A stretch of 64,000 nucleotides of DNA from Acinetobacter sp. B51(2017) (GTDB lineage Bacteria > Pseudomonadota > Gammaproteobacteria > Pseudomonadales > Moraxellaceae): contig NZ_PJRJ01000012.1 in the NCBI RefSeq assembly GCF_003711395.1, positions 21,266-85,265 on the forward strand, in the 5' to 3' direction. How positions within the stretch are numbered: the first letter of the stretch is position 1; every line of letters begins with the position of its first letter. Shown piece after piece: positions 61,561 through 64,000 of the stretch. Made by a program: the position numbers and the translations under genes. The notes under the pieces were generated by a model, which saw only the letters and a list, made by a program, of their open reading frames with translations, was not told the DNA's origin and searched no databases.

Positions 61561-62796
61561 GTGAACAAGCAACTTAATATTTCTGTATTTGGCCTAAAAC
61601 TAACGACTATTGATGAGTTAAAACGAATTATCGAAGGTCTTTTGCCTGAACACTACAACGTTAATTGGACCAATATTAATGACGCGAGTTTAGATATATT
61701 GCTCATTAGTCATTTATTTTATGACTTACCAAATATTGTCAGCATTCGTCAGCGTCCCAACTTAAAAACTCTAAAAATTGCTCATGATCCGCTACTGCAA
61801 GGTCAACTTGTTCAAGATACGTTTTATCTCCCTGTCGAATCGAACGGGATTCGTTTATGGTTCGAACAGCATGTTCTAGAAGTTACACAGCCGTCCAACC
61901 CTCTCACGACTTTAAATAATTTAAACTCTAAACTCCAACCTGAGCCAAAGCCACAAGGCACTCAAATTGATAATCTTTTTAAACAGTTAGATATTCAAAA
62001 AACCATCCCAGCTCTAAATAATCAGCCAATTGTTGCCAATACTGCAGTAAATGCCACGACAATCAGCGCTTCACAAACTGTAAAGCCTGTAAAGCAACCG
62101 AGTTATCAAGAACAAATTAAAAGAGCCTCACAACAGATTATCGAACCACGTTTTGTGCGGGCTAAAAGTGCCTTACAAGGTGCTTTATTTTATGAGGCTA
62201 TTCACTATAAACATTTTGAAAATCTGCAACATAAACTTTGGCAAAGCACAGATTATCGCCAATGTATTTTAATTGCCGGCGATACTAAAATTGCCTTGAT
62301 TGATAAGCCACATAACCAATTTTGGCTCGCTAATGGACTCACTACGGTTGGACAAAGTAGCATTCATCTACAACATGCTGATCTTAATAATGTAGTGCGT
62401 TTTTGCCATAAAAACCAACCCTATGATTTACAATATGGTTTATGGAATTTTGTGTGGCAAAATGTAGGAGCTATCGTACCTAGCTATACTGGCTACTATC
62501 GCCTTAAATATTGGCCACAACCTCTACAACATCAAGATCAAAAAGATATTTTTAAAATTGCTGCCTATTTACAACATGGTGCACATTTACATTATGTTCA
62601 TGAACATTCAGGTATTAGCTTAGAATTCATTTATCGCTTTATTTTTACCGGTTTAGTCAGTAATAGTATTGAAGAGATTAATGAACAACAAGCTGATCCA
62701 CGTTTTAAAAGTATTCAGACAACTAATTCTGTTGCAGAACCAACATCTGCATTACGTAATTTCTTTGGCAAATTACGTAAAAAACTAGGTCTGTAG
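61561..62796 (+). CDS. Unrecognised protein of the Roadblock-GTPase cluster
   Basis: 411 aa from the GTG at 61561; the frame extends 12 codons to a TTG, but family-like sequence begins at KQLNISVFGLK. No family is recognised. Residues 1-113 alternate strands and helices like a degenerate receiver domain without a phospho-acceptor Asp (NISVFGLKLT, LDILLISHLFYDLP, LKTLKIAHD, DTFYLPVE). Residues 114-195 are a polar, Gln/Asn/Pro-rich linker. The C-terminal part (196-411) contains LKYWPQPLQHQDQ and a predicted helical segment ISLEFIYRFIFTGLVSNS, ending in a basic tail (NFFGKLRKKLGL) that could touch membrane or nucleic acid. 63 bp after the first Roadblock gene, 13 bp before the GTPase. Confidence 0.75.
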   Translation: MNKQLNISVFGLKLTTIDELKRIIEGLLPEHYNVNWTNINDASLDILLISHLFYDLPNIVSIRQRPNLKTLKIAHDPLLQGQLVQDTFYLPVESNGIRLWFEQHVLEVTQPSNPLTTLNNLNSKLQPEPKPQGTQIDNLFKQLDIQKTIPALNNQPIVANTAVNATTISASQTVKPVKQPSYQEQIKRASQQIIEPRFVRAKSALQGALFYEAIHYKHFENLQHKLWQSTDYRQCILIAGDTKIALIDKPHNQFWLANGLTTVGQSSIHLQHADLNNVVRFCHKNQPYDLQYGLWNFVWQNVGAIVPSYTGYYRLKYWPQPLQHQDQKDIFKIAAYLQHGAHLHYVHEHSGISLEFIYRFIFTGLVSNSIEEINEQQADPRFKSIQTTNSVAEPTSALRNFFGKLRKKLGL

Positions 62797-62809
62797 GGAA
62801 AATATATTC

Positions 62810-63346
62810 ATGATTTTACAACAATATAAAATAGTATTTGCCGGTGCGATGGGTGCAGGTAAAAGTGCAGCCATTAAAACTATTTCACAAATTGACGTAC
62901 TAAGCACAGAAGCCTTAAATACTGACGTTGCAGCACATCAAAAAAATCTGACAACGGTAGGCATTGATTATGGTGAAATTGTACTTGAAGATGATATTAA
63001 AGTTGGGCTGTATGGTACCCCTGGCCAAGAACGCTTTAACTTTATGTGGGGCGTCATTTGCAAAGGAGCTTTAGGCACAATTTTATTGATTGATCACAGT
63101 ATTGATGATCCAATCTCAGCCTTAGAAGAATATTTAGCTACTTTTCAGGAAATGAGCAATAATATTATTATTGGCATTACCCATGTGGATGAAAAAACCA
63201 CTCAAACTACTTCCATCTATCGTGATTGGCAACAAAAACAAAGTCATAATTACCCTCTATTTTTTGTAGATGCGCGTGTTAAAGAAGACGTATTGTTAAT
63301 GGTAGATGCATTGATTGCCAATGCTGAAGTTAATTTTGCTCATTAA
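62810..63346 (+). CDS. Small Ras-like GTPase, CvnD/MglA type
   Basis: 178 aa. G1 loop G12-A-M-G-A-G-K-S19; probable G2 T49 (TTVGIDYGEI); G3 Y-G-T-P-G-Q73-E-R-F with the catalytic-type Gln; G4 T125-H-V-D128 in place of N-K-x-D, so the usual lysine is lost; G5 DAR. The sequence around TTVGIDYG and GTPGQERFNFMW matches the nucleotide-binding proteins (CvnD) of Streptomyces conservons and the COG2229 group. No membrane anchor. It lies 13 bp after the unknown protein and 16 bp before the second Roadblock gene. Confidence 0.9.
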   Translation: MILQQYKIVFAGAMGAGKSAAIKTISQIDVLSTEALNTDVAAHQKNLTTVGIDYGEIVLEDDIKVGLYGTPGQERFNFMWGVICKGALGTILLIDHSIDDPISALEEYLATFQEMSNNIIIGITHVDEKTTQTTSIYRDWQQKQSHNYPLFFVDARVKEDVLLMVDALIANAEVNFAH

Positions 63347-63362
63347 AAAAGATTGAATTATT

Positions 63363-63779
63363 ATGCTTTTACAACGTTCGGCACCCGATGCCCTAATCAA
63401 TTTAGCTCATGAAAGTATTCATGAAGTTCTGCGTGAAGTGAATGGCGTAGAATACATCATGCTCTGTTCAACTGATGGCTTTGAGCTCACTTCAGTACAT
63501 AGAAAAAATATAAACAATTCAGGTAAATTGGCAGCCGTCAGCAGCTCAATTTTAGCGATGGTACAAGCCTTTTTGGGTGAGATTAACTTAAATGGTTGCC
63601 AAAGCATGACTTTAGATGCTGAAAATGGCAAAGCCTTAATTAGTGCAGTACCGAGTCATAATCATCCTATGCTAGTGGTCGTAATTAGTGCTAAAGATGT
63701 CATGTTAGGACATTTATTGTTAGCCGTTAAACGTGCCACTGAACAAATTGCCGAAGCAGATCAAAATTATACTCAATAA
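63363..63779 (+). CDS. Roadblock/LC7-domain protein 2
   Basis: 138 aa, second Roadblock protein of the cluster. Motifs: INLAHESIHEVLREVNGVEYIMLCSTDGFELTS, then SGKLAAVSSSILAMVQAFLGEI, MTLDAENGKALISAVP and MLVVVISAKDVMLGHLLLAVKRATEQI; this is the more canonical MglB/YcaB-like form. It differs strongly from the first Roadblock protein, so the two are probably not redundant. One might be the GTPase activator and the other a localiser; that is inference. The transcript ends at a strong terminator. Confidence 0.88.
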   Translation: MLLQRSAPDALINLAHESIHEVLREVNGVEYIMLCSTDGFELTSVHRKNINNSGKLAAVSSSILAMVQAFLGEINLNGCQSMTLDAENGKALISAVPSHNHPMLVVVISAKDVMLGHLLLAVKRATEQIAEADQNYTQ

Positions 63780-63803
63780 AAAAAGCCCAAGCGGGCTTTT
63801 TTT
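63778..63803 (+). terminator. Rho-independent terminator of the Roadblock-GTPase cluster
   Basis: AAAAAAAGCCC / GGGCTTTTTTT with an AAGC loop, touching the stop codon of the last gene. Confidence 0.93.
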
Positions 63804-63847
63804 ATTGATCTTAGTTTCAGAAACTTTTAGCCTTTTTTAAAGTCGAA

Positions 63848-63882
63848 AAAAATCCCCCTGATGAATGATCAGGGGGATTTTT
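63848..63882 (-). terminator. Rho-independent terminator of the rRNA operon
   Basis: A perfect 12-bp repeat AATCCCCCTGAT / ATCAGGGGGATT with loop GAATG and U-run on the minus strand, about 10 bp beyond the 5S rRNA 3' end. Confidence 0.92.
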
Positions 63883-63891
63883 AGAATAATG

Positions 63892-64000
63892 AGCTGGCGA
63901 TGACTTACTCTCACATGGGTAACCCCACACTACCATCAGCGCTAAGAGGTTTCACTTCTGAGTTCGGGAAGGGATCAGGTGGTTCACTCTTGCTATTGTC
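63892..64000 (-). rRNA. rrf: 5S ribosomal RNA (5' end cut by window edge)
   Basis: The reverse complement reads as a 5S rRNA, including CCACCTGATCCCTTCCCGAA, CTCAGAAGTGAAAC and GGTAGTGTGGGG, ending ...GTCATCGCCAGCT near 63892. About 109 nt are present, so only a few 5' nucleotides are missing. It marks the distal end of an rRNA operon transcribed on the minus strand from beyond the window. The end may be off by one or two bases. Confidence 0.95.

Overview
The window is a 64 kb stretch of chromosome from a gammaproteobacterium of the genus Acinetobacter (species not determined). Evidence: moderately AT-rich coding sequence; gene neighbourhoods typical of Acinetobacter (thiC-nudF-cpdA-dksA-gluQ; nrdR-ribD-DNA methylase-ribE; gacA-pilS-pilR; murD-ftsW split from the rest of the dcw cluster); ParC with Ser84 and Glu88, the A. 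baumannii numbering; and a 5S rRNA of Acinetobacter type at the right edge. I see no insertion sequence, prophage, integron, CRISPR array or tRNA. Every long gene appears intact except thiC and the 5S rRNA, which are cut by the window edges.

Layout. 1-4.9 kb: thiC (partial), nudF, cpdA, dksA, gluQ and a small zinc-ribbon gene. 4.8-7.4 kb (minus): murD-ftsW, cell-wall precursor synthesis and the septal SEDS polymerase. 7.5-9.9 kb (minus): feoA-feoB-small Cys-tailed membrane protein, with a Fur-like box upstream. 10.1-14.5 kb (plus): xerD-dsbC, then hom-thrC (threonine). 14.6-20.7 kb: pbpG (minus), the gacA-pilS-pilR regulators (plus) and a C-terminal processing protease (minus). 20.7-24.5 kb (minus): gpmI, lptG, lptF (LPS export). 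24.7-27.5 kb (plus): pepA-holC and two uncharacterised genes. 27.5-33.7 kb (minus): dedA, ribE, an orphan adenine methylase (probable aamA), ribD, nrdR, amtB and glnK, the last behind a good sigma-54 promoter. 33.9-40.2 kb: ubiK-comM, a patatin-like lipase, two tandem TorF-family porins and an OprD-family porin.

40.2-60.8 kb is mostly housekeeping and transport: ppa, MAPEG, fadD, parC, an MFS permease, TRIC, ychJ, a TerC-CBS protein, a LOG-family hydrolase, a diverged PiT-like permease behind a Pho-box-like repeat, an MdtD-like MFS exporter, a GH25 muramidase, dinB, ridA, a DUF2726 protein, ygiQ and another MFS permease.

61.1-63.8 kb holds the most interesting system: a four-gene plus-strand cluster encoding a Roadblock/LC7 protein, an unrecognised 411-aa protein with a possible receiver-like N-terminus, a small CvnD/MglA-like GTPase and a second Roadblock/LC7 protein. 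It looks like a self-contained bacterial small-GTPase switch, similar in parts to the Streptomyces conservons but lacking their sensor kinase. It ends at a terminator facing the terminator of an rRNA operon whose 5S gene runs off the right edge. Starts were moved from the longest reading frame wherever a ribosome binding site or family alignment favoured a later codon; these choices are inference.
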